Assembly: GCA_963656825.1 (NCBI GenBank)
Contig: CAVKJG010000031.1
Span: forward strand, 1 to 24,542
Length of the DNA stretch: 24,542 nt
DNA from: CAG-841 sp963656825
GTDB lineage: Bacteria; Bacillota; Clostridia; Oscillospirales; CAG-272
Direction of reading: 5' to 3'
The notes below the pieces were generated by a model that saw nothing but the letters and a program-made list of their open reading frames with translations, was not told the origin of the DNA and made no database searches. This document shows, in pieces, positions 13,040 through 21,039 of this stretch. Positions within the stretch are counted from its first letter, which is position 1. Each line of letters opens with the position of its first letter. A program made the position numbers and the translations under genes.

Positions 13040-13156
13040 CTACCTCGATGTCCTACATAGGTATTCCTGTCGGCATGATAATATCGGGATTATCATGCAC
13101 TCGGCTGAAGCGTAAAAGTTATTCATATTGATATGTTGTATTGCTCGGTCTGACAT
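13040..13156 (-). pseudogene. N-terminal stub of a Y-family DNA polymerase (DinB/UmuC)
   Basis: From ATG 13156 (AAAGGAAGG upstream) the frame reads RAIQHINMNNFYASAECM. This closely fits the conserved first strand and catalytic-Asp region of Y-family translesion polymerases (HIDMNNFYASVE); the usual Asp is Asn here. Similarity ends after about 22 residues, and the frame closes with TAG at 13042-13040 after 38 codons, just before the ImmA start. The break coincides with a 10-bp palindrome (13073-13098). In many clostridial elements a UmuC-type polymerase is controlled by an S24 repressor. Here only the start remains, as a leader peptide of the immA transcript. Confidence 0.65.
13073..13098. repeat. 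Perfect 10-bp inverted repeat at the polymerase break point
   Basis: GCATGATAAT (13073-13082) and ATTATCATGC (13089-13098) flank ATCGGG. There is no T-run on either strand, so it is not a standard terminator. It begins where similarity of the stub to Y-family polymerases stops, so it may be a deletion scar, an inserted palindrome or a translational control hairpin between the stub and immA. Confidence 0.6.
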
Positions 13157-13211
13157 GGTTTCCTTCCTTTCTAAAATCAATGAGTGGATCAAATTTCTCT
13201 TGAGTGCTTCT

Positions 13212-13240
13212 ATTATACACTAATTATATTTGAATGTCAA
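13212..13240 (-). promoter_or_regulatory. Perfect consensus promoter toward immA
   Basis: On the - strand TTGACA (13240-13235) and TATAAT (13217-13212) have a 17-base spacer, all 12 positions matching consensus. A half copy of the operator (ATCAAATT, 13188-13195) lies just downstream, within the early transcribed region. Confidence 0.9.
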
Positions 13241-13248
13241 TAGAGTTT

Positions 13249-13265
13249 ATCAAATTAAATTTGAT
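13249..13265. promoter_or_regulatory. 17-bp palindromic operator between divergent promoters
   Basis: ATCAAATTAAATTTGAT is a perfect palindrome of two 8-base arms around a central A. It lies midway between the two -35 boxes (13240 and 13273), the expected place for an operator at which the adjacent S24 repressor controls both directions. A half site occurs again at 13188-13195. Confidence 0.75.
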
Positions 13266-13272
13266 TTTTCTA

Positions 13273-13301
13273 TTGACATTCGATTTAAAGTGTTGTATAA
13301 T
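13273..13301 (+). promoter_or_regulatory. Perfect consensus promoter of the S24 repressor
   Basis: TTGACA (13273-13278) and TATAAT (13296-13301) are spaced by 17 bases and lie 30 bases before the ATG at 13331. The surrounding CTATTGACATTC and GTATAATAGAA are shared with the opposite promoter, so the two promoters form a near-duplicated inverted pair. Confidence 0.9.
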
Positions 13302-13330
13302 AGAATCATGATAGATTGGAGGGTTGTATC

Positions 13331-14047
13331 ATGAAGTCTGTTGGCTTGCGGATAAAAGAAGCAAGGCTTGCTAAAAATATGAAACAAGATGAACTCGCTG
13401 AGCACATCGGGGCAAAGTCTGCTGCGGCTGTATCCTCGTGGGAAGTAGGAAAGGCAAAACCTGATTGTATCACACTTCTGCGTATTTGTGAGGTTCTTGA
13501 GGTTTCTCCGGATCAATTGCTTGGGTATAAATCGGCAACGGAAGCCCCGTCGTTGAATGAATGGGCGCTTATCAAAAAGTACCGATACATAGATGAGTTT
13601 GGGAAAAAAGCAGTTAACTCTGTTTTGGCTACGGAATATGAGCGCGTACTTGTCAGCCAGCCGCGAAAGCCGAGGCTGCGCAAATTGGGCATGGATTTCT
13701 ACGATTTCCCCGCCTCAGCAGGTACCGGAAACTTTCTCGAATCCGAATTGCCCGAAAAGATTTGGGTTAATGAATCGCTTGAGGCAGAACAAGCTGACTT
13801 TGTGATCCCAATCTCCGGTGACAGTATGGAACCGACATTCCACAGCGGTGATCGCGTCTTTGTTGTGAAGGACGACGCACTTGAGGAAGGCGACATCGGT
13901 ATCTTCATTGTTAACGGCGACGCATATATCAAGGAGTTGGGCAACAAGTGCCTGATCTCGCACAACACAGCATATAAACCGATTCCGTTGCGCTCGACAG
14001 ACAGCATTTATTGCTGTGGCAGAGTTCTTGGAATAGTCGGAGAATAA
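13331..14047 (+). CDS. LexA/CI-like XRE-S24 repressor
   Basis: A 238-residue regulator. An XRE helix-turn-helix occupies residues 1-66 (GLRIKEARLAKNMKQDELAE and SSWEVGKAKPD). A linker follows with an Ala130-Gly131 cleavage site in FPASAGTGNF. The S24 peptidase domain has catalytic Ser165 (ISGDSMEPTF) and Lys201 (DAYIKEL). RecA-stimulated self-cleavage, as in LexA and phage CI, should inactivate it after DNA damage. ATG 13331 has GGAGG at 8 bases. It probably binds the 17-bp palindrome at 13249 and represses both itself and the immA side. The presence of an ImmA protease beside a self-cleaving repressor suggests two routes of derepression. Confidence 0.93.
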   Translation: MKSVGLRIKEARLAKNMKQDELAEHIGAKSAAAVSSWEVGKAKPDCITLLRICEVLEVSPDQLLGYKSATEAPSLNEWALIKKYRYIDEFGKKAVNSVLATEYERVLVSQPRKPRLRKLGMDFYDFPASAGTGNFLESELPEKIWVNESLEAEQADFVIPISGDSMEPTFHSGDRVFVVKDDALEEGDIGIFIVNGDAYIKELGNKCLISHNTAYKPIPLRSTDSIYCCGRVLGIVGE

Positions 14048-14048
14048 G

Positions 14049-14094
14049 AAAACGCCCATGGCGCAGATGATATACCTGCGTCATGGGCGTTTTT
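14049..14094. terminator. Bidirectional terminator between S24 gene and res
   Basis: AAAACGCCCATG (14049-14060) pairs with CATGGGCGTTTT near 14082-14093, with a further CGCAG/CTGCG pairing inside after one mismatch. T-runs follow in both directions. It ends both the repressor transcript and the long defence operon coming from the right. Confidence 0.9.
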
Positions 14095-14099
14095 GTCGC

Positions 14100-17000
14100 T
14101 TATTGAAGCGTATTCATGATATTCAGCAAATTCTGATAGCTGTCCACATCGTGATACCTGACCTGACCGGTTGAAAGCTCATTGAAGAGCTTTTTCGCAC
14201 AAGATATTTTCGCTTGTTCAATAGGGCGGAGATTCAGGCTCTCCATTGTACCTTTTGTCTCGGCGACAAAATAAATATGCTTCACCGTTCCTTCGTAGAA
14301 AGCGATTGCCCAGTCGGGCGAGTAATTTCCGACGGGCGTCGGAATATGAAAGCCTTTCGGCAGTTTCGCATATACACAAACTTCCGCTGCAGCGTCAAGG
14401 TCTTCGGCAAATTTTCGTTCAACGCTTTGCTCTGCGGAACCATCTGTAAACACATAATCCTGAATTGCTTTTTCTGCCTTATATGCCTTATCAAAAGCTT
14501 GCTTGCTCTTATCGGCAGTAAAAATTCCACTGTCGAATTTGCCTTCGATTGGGTTGTACGAGATATGTTCCACAATCATTGTAGCCTTCTGCTCGTTGAT
14601 CAAGCGGGTAACTTTTGAAATGAATTCTTCCGGATTGTTTTTGAACATATAGATTTTGTCAGCCCGAAGTCCTTTCAGAATGGAAGCAACCGTTTTTCTT
14701 GTGAGTGTAGTTCCTTGCGCCACCTTGCCAATTAGATCGTACTTAATCTGACTGGACTCAGCGTGTTTCAGTGTTTGTGTTCTCGTTTTTACTGATCCAA
14801 AGGAATCGCCCCTATCAATTTCGTATTCATTCATTTCCGACTTCTGTCTTCCGATGGAAGTTGTGTATTGTAACTCAGAAACAAACAGCTTGTCGTTAAT
14901 ATGAGCAATTGCCTTTGTAATCAGTTCATTGCTGTCAAAGGAAACAGTATAGGCATATTTATGATTAATCTGCTTCCACAGCTCTTGGAATTCCTTCTTC
15001 GAATAATTATCATTAAGCGGATTATCCTTAATCGCAGATTCGTGACCATCCGTGAACATATCATCAAGGACGGAATCATCGTATACAGATTGAATTAATG
15101 TCTGAATCCCTTCATCCATCGGTGCCAGTTCTGCCGGAAGTGGAGCGATTGTTCCCATCTGTACATCCATGCGATACTTGTCTGTGACTTTACGCTTCAT
15201 ATCCACATACCCGTTGCTGATGAGATAGAACTCAATAGCATCTGCGGTAGTCTTATCAATCATGGTCGGGACATCGTTGACTTTGACATATTTGCCGTTG
15301 AAGAACTCACTGGTCGCCTTCGTAGGTCTGTCATAAAGCACTGTTTTGATATCAGTTTGCAAAGCCCCCACAAAATCGCGGTAACTTTCGCTCGCAACAA
15401 CTGTCAACAAGTTGATATCATGAACCGAGGAACCAAGACTTTCGGAATCCATACGGCTCCCCATCTGATTGACGCAAAGTCGTAGTCCGCGCCCGACCTC
15501 CTGGCGTTTTGCCGTTTGGCTGTCCGAATGTTTCAGCGTGCAGATTTGGAATACATTCGGGTTATCCCAGCCTTCGCGCAAAGCCGAGTGCGAGAAAATA
15601 AATCTTGTCGGCTCCTCAAATGACAGAAGCCGTTCTTTGTTTTTGAGAATCAAATCGTATGCGGAAATATCATCAGAGAATTCACTTCCGCGCTTGAGTT
15701 CGCTATCGATGCTTCTTCCGGTTTTCTTATCAATACTGAAATATCCTCTATGTACTGCGGAAACATCCGAACAAGTGGATTTCAGGTAGCGCTGATACGG
15801 TGTGTCGAACAGGGTCACATAGTCATTAAGAACGCTGATATATTCTTGCTCGAACATCTGTCCATACTCTCCGAGTACCTCATCACCGTTTTCATCGTAC
15901 TGACGGTACTTTGCCACCTCATCAATGAAGAACAAGGAGAGACATTTGATCCCCATGTTAAAAAGCTTTTCTTCTTTTTCAAAATGAGAGAGGATGGTTT
16001 CTCTGATCTGAATACGGCGCATATCGCGTTCGGAGATATCACCGACGATTTCACCGGCTTTCAGCACTTCTCCGTTTGTGAAAGTTACCGTGTTGCGTAA
16101 CGGATCAATATCGGATATGGTATAGCCACGATACTGCTCCATTTCCTGCGAGATATAGAACAGATCATCACCTTCGCCAAGAATGCGGGTTTCGCGGTTG
16201 ATGGATTTGTTGTATCCGATTTCCATTTCAATCCGAGCCATCGGCGGCTTTTTCTTAGAAAGAACAATACTCTCAAAATAGAGGTATTTGTCCGTTCCGC
16301 GAAGATTCTTGACCTCAAAACCTTTGACCTCGATTTTCTTGACCAGTCGCTTGTTGAAAGCGTCCAGTGCGTCCAACACATAAACAAGATTGTGCTGTGT
16401 TTTATGTGTAGCGGAATAATTGATGGTGAACAAGGGGTTGAAATTGCGAAGTGCATTTTGCGTGACATCACCACCCATTTTCTGAGGCTCATCCATAATA
16501 ATGATCGGGCGGTTTGCAGCAATGACTTCAATCGGCTTTCGAGAACCGAAGTTATCGCGCCTTGAGAATATAATACGAGCTTCCTTGCTTTTACCGTCTT
16601 CTTTCAGCGAAGCCGCAAATGCTTGCGTATTAATGATCATCACATTGATGCCGGAACTGGACGAAAAAGTATCAAGCTGCTCAAGGTTTGCACTGTTGTA
16701 GATAAAGAACCTTGCTTTCTTGCCGTAGTGTTCCATGAAATGATCGGTTGTGATCTCAAAAGACTTGCTTACACCTTCGCGGATTGCAATTGATGGAACC
16801 ACTACGATAAACTTGCTCCATCCATACCGTTTGTTCAGCTCAAACATGGTCTTAATATAGACATAGGTTTTGCCCGTACCGGTTTCCATTTCGATATCAA
16901 GACTACATCTTCCGCAGTTCTGTCCACTAATCAGCGAAGAAGATAGTTTGATATTATTCTGCGATTGAATTTCGTTGATGTTACGGAGCAATTGATCGTC

Positions 17001-17213
17001 GGAAAGTTCCACAGCGGAATTTTTGTATCCAACATCGCTGTCCGTTATTTCACCGTCATCGCCAACCGAAAAAGACATTTGATAAGATGCCGGTAATTCA
17101 CCGACATCGCGGCGAAAGCTTGTCCGCGCCTGATAAGGTTGCCCACTGAAAGCTTTGACAACGGCATCCACCGCATCGGTTTGGTATTGTTGTATTTTAA
17201 ATTTGAATTTCAT
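14100..17213 (-). CDS. res: Type III restriction enzyme, Res subunit
   Basis: A 1037-residue restriction subunit of a type III R-M complex; with Mod it translocates or slides on DNA and cuts between two head-to-head unmethylated sites. Superfamily 2 helicase motifs are clear: Walker A TGTGKT at 111-116, DEPQ at 241-244, SATH in motif III, FSHSALREGWDNPNVF (motif V) and QEVGRGLRLC (motif VI). The C-terminal PD-(D/E)xK nuclease has SPDWAIAF with Asp967, and ETK with Glu985 and Lys987. Length and domain order are normal and nothing is missing. ATG 17213 lies 7 bases after the preceding gene. It is the last gene of the defence operon and ends at a strong terminator. Confidence 0.95.
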   Translation of the reverse strand: MKFKFKIQQYQTDAVDAVVKAFSGQPYQARTSFRRDVGELPASYQMSFSVGDDGEITDSDVGYKNSAVELSDDQLLRNINEIQSQNNIKLSSSLISGQNCGRCSLDIEMETGTGKTYVYIKTMFELNKRYGWSKFIVVVPSIAIREGVSKSFEITTDHFMEHYGKKARFFIYNSANLEQLDTFSSSSGINVMIINTQAFAASLKEDGKSKEARIIFSRRDNFGSRKPIEVIAANRPIIIMDEPQKMGGDVTQNALRNFNPLFTINYSATHKTQHNLVYVLDALDAFNKRLVKKIEVKGFEVKNLRGTDKYLYFESIVLSKKKPPMARIEMEIGYNKSINRETRILGEGDDLFYISQEMEQYRGYTISDIDPLRNTVTFTNGEVLKAGEIVGDISERDMRRIQIRETILSHFEKEEKLFNMGIKCLSLFFIDEVAKYRQYDENGDEVLGEYGQMFEQEYISVLNDYVTLFDTPYQRYLKSTCSDVSAVHRGYFSIDKKTGRSIDSELKRGSEFSDDISAYDLILKNKERLLSFEEPTRFIFSHSALREGWDNPNVFQICTLKHSDSQTAKRQEVGRGLRLCVNQMGSRMDSESLGSSVHDINLLTVVASESYRDFVGALQTDIKTVLYDRPTKATSEFFNGKYVKVNDVPTMIDKTTADAIEFYLISNGYVDMKRKVTDKYRMDVQMGTIAPLPAELAPMDEGIQTLIQSVYDDSVLDDMFTDGHESAIKDNPLNDNYSKKEFQELWKQINHKYAYTVSFDSNELITKAIAHINDKLFVSELQYTTSIGRQKSEMNEYEIDRGDSFGSVKTRTQTLKHAESSQIKYDLIGKVAQGTTLTRKTVASILKGLRADKIYMFKNNPEEFISKVTRLINEQKATMIVEHISYNPIEGKFDSGIFTADKSKQAFDKAYKAEKAIQDYVFTDGSAEQSVERKFAEDLDAAAEVCVYAKLPKGFHIPTPVGNYSPDWAIAFYEGTVKHIYFVAETKGTMESLNLRPIEQAKISCAKKLFNELSTGQVRYHDVDSYQNLLNIMNTLQ

Positions 17214-17220
17214 TTGTCAA

Positions 17221-18246
17221 TTACCCCACAATTGCCTTTATCCACTCTGTGAGTTTTTGCGTCAAATCATTATAGTCAGACCAAATCAACAGTTGCTTTT
17301 GAGCAATATCAAAGTGTGGTTTACGGTATTTTGCTTCTGCACCAAAGTCCTTTCTGAATACATCGTCACTGCAGCAGATAATTACTTCTTTGCCCAAGCC
17401 TAAAGCATAGCCTGCTTCGTAGTAAGCCCCATAATTAGGATCGCTAATATCCAAAATCAAGAATCTGCATTCGCGAATTAACCGGAACATTTCAGGCACA
17501 ATTTGCTTGTTATGAATGATTTCATCTATGAACTCCGGAGAATAACCACTATTGATAATCGCTGCCCTTATTGCTTCGCGCGTCTCCTTTGTTCCCTCAT
17601 TGAACGCCATTGACACAAATACATTTTTGTTGTTTGACTGACTCTTACGAAGCTCATAAATTCGTTCCAGTGCCTTTGGCAACAACTGATATGTTCCATT
17701 GCCGAAGTGTTTAACATATCCGTTTTCCGTAAGGAAATCGCTCATGTATTCAATCTGAACATTCTTGTCACTTCCACCTTTAACACCCGATGCTTGAGCA
17801 TCTTCGCAGAAAAAAAGCTTTTCGATGAATGCTCCTGTGGGAATATATGCGCCATCATATTCTGCGAGATCGTCGAGTTTTTGCAGTATCAAGTCAACTT
17901 TCTCGGCGAAGCTGCGAGGATACCAATTCTCAACCATTTCGGGTGTAATGCTGAATACATCTATGTACTCATCGGTTATATATTTGTCGTAGCAACTTTT
18001 TTCACAAATAACAGGACGCATATCACCTTGTGGATGATAAAACAAGTATTCTTTCAAGTGGCTCAGATTAAAAGGAAAGTTGAGTTTTCCAAACCGTATA
18101 CTCGAATCGCTCGGAGCGAAAAAGCAGCCGCAGTTCGGGCAACAATAGTAATACAACGGGTCATTGCCGCCGCTGATGTTGATATCAACATTTGCTTGAC
18201 CGCAAATGGGGCACTTGTTTCCCGAACTGAGATTAATGTTTCCCAT
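17221..18246 (-). CDS. Zinc-ribbon protein with a C-terminal TIR/deoxyribosyltransferase-like domain
   Basis: A 341-residue protein of two parts. The N-terminus has a zinc ribbon (Cys12/Cys15 in CPICG and Cys36/Cys39 in CPNCG), followed by a helical middle region. The C-terminal domain (about 209-341) begins NVFVSMAFNEGTKETREAIR and contains FLILDISDPNYGAYYEAGYA. That is the pattern of nucleoside 2-deoxyribosyltransferase and related TIR-like folds, with Glu277 in the YYEAGYALG position as likely nucleophile. Such domains destroy NAD or nucleotides in several abortive defence systems. It sits between the HEPN and Res genes in the type III operon, 7 bases before Res. Role as an infection-triggered effector is inferred. 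Confidence 0.65.
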   Translation of the reverse strand: MGNINLSSGNKCPICGQANVDINISGGNDPLYYYCCPNCGCFFAPSDSSIRFGKLNFPFNLSHLKEYLFYHPQGDMRPVICEKSCYDKYITDEYIDVFSITPEMVENWYPRSFAEKVDLILQKLDDLAEYDGAYIPTGAFIEKLFFCEDAQASGVKGGSDKNVQIEYMSDFLTENGYVKHFGNGTYQLLPKALERIYELRKSQSNNKNVFVSMAFNEGTKETREAIRAAIINSGYSPEFIDEIIHNKQIVPEMFRLIRECRFLILDISDPNYGAYYEAGYALGLGKEVIICCSDDVFRKDFGAEAKYRKPHFDIAQKQLLIWSDYNDLTQKLTEWIKAIVG

Positions 18247-18327
18247 ATCAGGCCACCATCCTTTTGCAATTTTGATTGGTTGCGCCTGAAGACATCAAAT
18301 AAACGAGAAAGCGTATTGGGCAAAATC

Positions 18328-19164
18328 TCATTTGGTATACCCTCCCTCGTATGAATCCCAAAGGAAAGTGACAAATGTGATACTACAACCAACAGCGAGT
18401 TTTGCATGACGAGGTTCCAAGCCAGTAAAAGATGCGCTTTTGCCGTGACCACTTCCATAGGGGTTGCGAATTTCCGCGAGCTTTGTTGTGATACCCCTTA
18501 GATTACCAAGAACAGCTCGTATACTCTCAGAGACCGGGTCTGTATCCGGTATCGACTTTGGCGTTAGATTTAATAGGTTCAAGGTTTCCCCTGTAAGTTT
18601 GCCCATATCCCAACTTTTGTCCCACGCTACGCCCTTATTGTCTAAGATCGTCTTACAACAGCTTTCAATCAGTTCTTTTGCCTTACCGATGGCATCAGTA
18701 GGGGAGTCACTTTGCATTTTCAGCATCAACTCAATCTGCTTTGAAAGATACTCACTTGAGAATTTCTCCTGTAATTCAGCAGCATTTGGAGCAAGCGGGG
18801 TTGCGACATTTAAAATTCTATCCATATAAGACCGACACTTCCTATAAAGACAGGCATATTCTGCATTGTATCTACTATAGCCGAACGGATCTTCACTTGC
18901 TTCTTCTGCGAACTCTTGTTCAAAGTTTTCTTCATAGTATGCCAGTAAGTCTTTCAGCAGTTTTTCCACATCTTCATCGGGAGCCTCATTGACATAAGCA
19001 GAAAGTGATTTACCTTTGGACATATTATATTTGCTGCACAAAGCGACACCTATGCTCTCCATAGTAAAGACATCAAATTTATTGGTTGTAAAATCAAGCA
19101 CATAGCCGCCGCGGTCGAACAGCTTCAAAAATGTCCCTACTTCAATTTTGGTTAGCTTCGCCAT
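18328..19164 (-). CDS. Abortive infection protein, AbiJ-like N-terminus and HEPN (Abi-C) C-terminus
   Basis: A 278-residue protein. The N-terminal ~90 residues (LFDRGGYVLDFTTNKFDVFT, then SKYNMSKGKSLSAYVNEAP) resemble the AbiJ N-terminal domain. The C-terminal half matches the Abi-C/HEPN family: AIGKAKELIESCCKTIL, then LRGITTKLAEIRNPYGSGHG, with the R-x4-6-H signature at Arg233 to His240. HEPN proteins with this motif are metal-independent RNases that cut tRNA or other RNA and kill infected cells. ATG 19164 follows GGGAGGAAGG and lies 2 bases after the unshifted stop of Mod, so it was originally coupled to it. An 81-base gap precedes the next gene. Confidence 0.82.
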   Translation of the reverse strand: MAKLTKIEVGTFLKLFDRGGYVLDFTTNKFDVFTMESIGVALCSKYNMSKGKSLSAYVNEAPDEDVEKLLKDLLAYYEENFEQEFAEEASEDPFGYSRYNAEYACLYRKCRSYMDRILNVATPLAPNAAELQEKFSSEYLSKQIELMLKMQSDSPTDAIGKAKELIESCCKTILDNKGVAWDKSWDMGKLTGETLNLLNLTPKSIPDTDPVSESIRAVLGNLRGITTKLAEIRNPYGSGHGKSASFTGLEPRHAKLAVGCSITFVTFLWDSYEGGYTK

Positions 19165-19166
19165 AC

Positions 19167-19281
19167 TTACAGCACCTTCCTCCCGGTTGTGGGGCTGTAG
19201 GTTGCGAAAATCTGTTCAAAGTTGGTTGCCACGCTGTCGGAAGCCATGGAGCTATCGCGCATGACAAAGTAGTACGGGTTC
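19167..19281 (-). pseudogene. Displaced C-terminal ~37 codons of Mod
   Basis: In the -1 shifted frame the sequence reads NPYYFVMRDSSMASDSVA, then TNFEQIFATYSP and GRKVL, and stops at TAA 19169-19167. This is the normal end of Mod subunits and follows directly from ITAIAKQ in the main frame. One extra base in the CAGGAACCC stretch (about 19281-19283) separates the two. Restoring the frame closes the otherwise unexplained gap before the HEPN gene. Confidence 0.75.
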
Positions 19282-21039
19282 CTGTTTTGCAATTGCCGTA
19301 ATGACTTCGTCGGTTACATTGTCATCAAAGCAGGCAATCAGGTAGTTGCCCTCCACATTGAACACTTTCTTGCCGGCAATGGTGGTTTCCTCGATTTTGC
19401 TTGACAGAAGAACGCCAAGATCGAGCATAACCTGGAAAAGCAGGTCTTCGGGAGTTCTGTCTTCCTTAATGTTGTCAGTTAGTTGATTGAACATATCGAT
19501 TTCATAATCGTCTGGAATGTAATATACATCTTTCATGTTGGAGGTATCGCACTTCAAAACACGGAAGCCAATATCGGGGTCTTGCGTCGTTAAGGGACTG
19601 TCTTCTTTGATTTTCTTACCGGCACGACGAATACGCTCTTTACCTATTTCGCAAATGGTTTTGTAGCCTGCTTTGTATGCTTCACTCTTTTCGTCGGTCT
19701 TTTCGGGCAACTGTACCATGATAAACTTGCGGTGTCCGCCATCCTCAGCATTCAGTTGCATAACGGCGTGGGCAGTTGTTGCAGAGCCGGAGAAGAAGTC
19801 AAGCACATAACAGTCCTTATCCGAATAGAGTTGCAAGCATCTCTTAATCAGTTCAACCGACTTAGGATAGTCAAAGAACGCTTTTCCCTCAAAAAGCTTC
19901 TTGAGTTTTTGTGCTGCATCTTGGGAGTGACCAACTTCGGTATATTTCCAAATGGTCATTGGTGTGATACCTTGTTTAACTTCAGAAAGGAACCGCTTAA
20001 TACGAGGAACATTATCTCCGCTCTCACCGAACCAAATTTTGTTTTCTTTTCTGTATTGTTGGAATGTTTTTTCGTCTAATCTCCAACAATAGCCGCTCGG
20101 AGGAAGAACTTTTCTTCCACTCGGTACTGTTATTTCGTATACACGGCTCTCAACTCTTGGACCTACAGACAAGTCACCAGATGTCCAAGCACCACGAGGG
20201 TCATTATCAGGATTGCTATACCTTTCATTTGCCTCCGCACTTCTCGGCAAGCCGTTACATACACAGCTTTCAACATTCTTAGCATAGCAAATGATGTAGT
20301 CATGGCTTTCAGAGAAATGCTTCTTTAGGTTGACCGGGGAGTAAGCTCGTTCCCAAATAACCTGTGCCAAGAAATTTGCTTCGCCAAAAATTTCATCGCA
20401 AATTTTTTTGATATTTTCTTGTTCGTGGTCATCCATACTTATAAAGATTACACCATCATCAGACAGCAAATCCTTTGCCAACTTCAGTCTCGGATAAATC
20501 ATATTTAGCCAGTCGGTATGGAATCGACCGTTGCTCTCGGTGTTCTGCACCATGCGATTACCGTCCTCGTCAAATTGTCCGCTATTTGCAAGGTACTCAT
20601 CAGTGCTTTGGGCAAAGTCATCCTCGTACACAAAGTCATTTCCCGTGTTGTACGGCGGGTCTATGTAAATCATCTTGATTTTGCCGAGATAGGTTTCCTG
20701 CAGGAGCTTCAGCACCTCAAGATTATCGCCCTCAATATAGAGGTTTTCGGTAGTGTCAAAGTCCACGCTTTCTTCACGGCAGGGACGGAGCGTTTTGGAA
20801 ATGGGAGCGTTCGCCAGCAGGACAGATTTCTTCTTGTCCGGCCAGGTGAACTGATAGCGTTCTTCTTTTCCATCAACGACCTTTGTATTGATTTCCTGCA
20901 TCAGCACATCCTTGTCGATAGCACGAACGACCTCGCCGTTTTCGTCAATCGTCTCCGTCACGGCGTTCGGAAATATCTCCGCTAACTTCTTAAAATTATC
21001 ATCGGCTTTGTTCGCCGTTTGCATTTTGAGTTTATCCAT
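19252..21039 (-). CDS. mod: Type III DNA methyltransferase, Mod subunit (C-terminus frameshifted)
   Basis: A 595-residue adenine-N6 methyltransferase of the beta class; it recognises the site for the type III complex and protects host DNA. DPPYNTG (motif IV) is at 127-133 and the AdoMet-binding VLDFFSGSATTAHAV (motif I) at about 412-426, with the target recognition domain between. ATG 21039 has GGAGG upstream inside the TIR gene and overlaps it by 8 bases. The last residues, EPVLLCHAR, are not native: a +1 base near 19281-19283 shifts the frame, and the true end (to 19167) is found in another frame. The full protein would be about 625 residues. Loss of the tail could weaken Res or DNA contacts; a sequencing error is equally possible. 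Confidence 0.93.
   Translation of the reverse strand: MDKLKMQTANKADDNFKKLAEIFPNAVTETIDENGEVVRAIDKDVLMQEINTKVVDGKEERYQFTWPDKKKSVLLANAPISKTLRPCREESVDFDTTENLYIEGDNLEVLKLLQETYLGKIKMIYIDPPYNTGNDFVYEDDFAQSTDEYLANSGQFDEDGNRMVQNTESNGRFHTDWLNMIYPRLKLAKDLLSDDGVIFISMDDHEQENIKKICDEIFGEANFLAQVIWERAYSPVNLKKHFSESHDYIICYAKNVESCVCNGLPRSAEANERYSNPDNDPRGAWTSGDLSVGPRVESRVYEITVPSGRKVLPPSGYCWRLDEKTFQQYRKENKIWFGESGDNVPRIKRFLSEVKQGITPMTIWKYTEVGHSQDAAQKLKKLFEGKAFFDYPKSVELIKRCLQLYSDKDCYVLDFFSGSATTAHAVMQLNAEDGGHRKFIMVQLPEKTDEKSEAYKAGYKTICEIGKERIRRAGKKIKEDSPLTTQDPDIGFRVLKCDTSNMKDVYYIPDDYEIDMFNQLTDNIKEDRTPEDLLFQVMLDLGVLLSSKIEETTIAGKKVFNVEGNYLIACFDDNVTDEVITAIAKQEPVLLCHAR

Larger units (their letters stand above)
3047..14094. 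mobile_element. Probable integrated element module (recombinase trio, TA genes, SOS-type control)
   Basis: Genes for integration (three serine recombinases), stability (MazF-type and DUF3990/XRE modules) and lysogeny-like control (S24 repressor, ImmA/IrrE, sigma-like protein) lie together. This is the usual content of integrative elements or prophage remnants. No structural phage genes, relaxase or conjugation genes are visible, so it is either a small or decayed element or part of a composite. I found no pair of attachment sites; the limits given are only the first and last associated structures. Confidence 0.45.

Noticed and set aside
13316..13330. Upstream TTG start for the S24 repressor
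   Set aside because: It overlaps the GGAGG that serves the ATG at 13331, and homologous XRE domains begin at that ATG.
18063..18458. 131-codon - strand ORF bridging the HEPN and zinc-ribbon genes
   Set aside because: It overlaps the ends of both well-supported genes in another frame and lacks a ribosome binding site and protein-like character.
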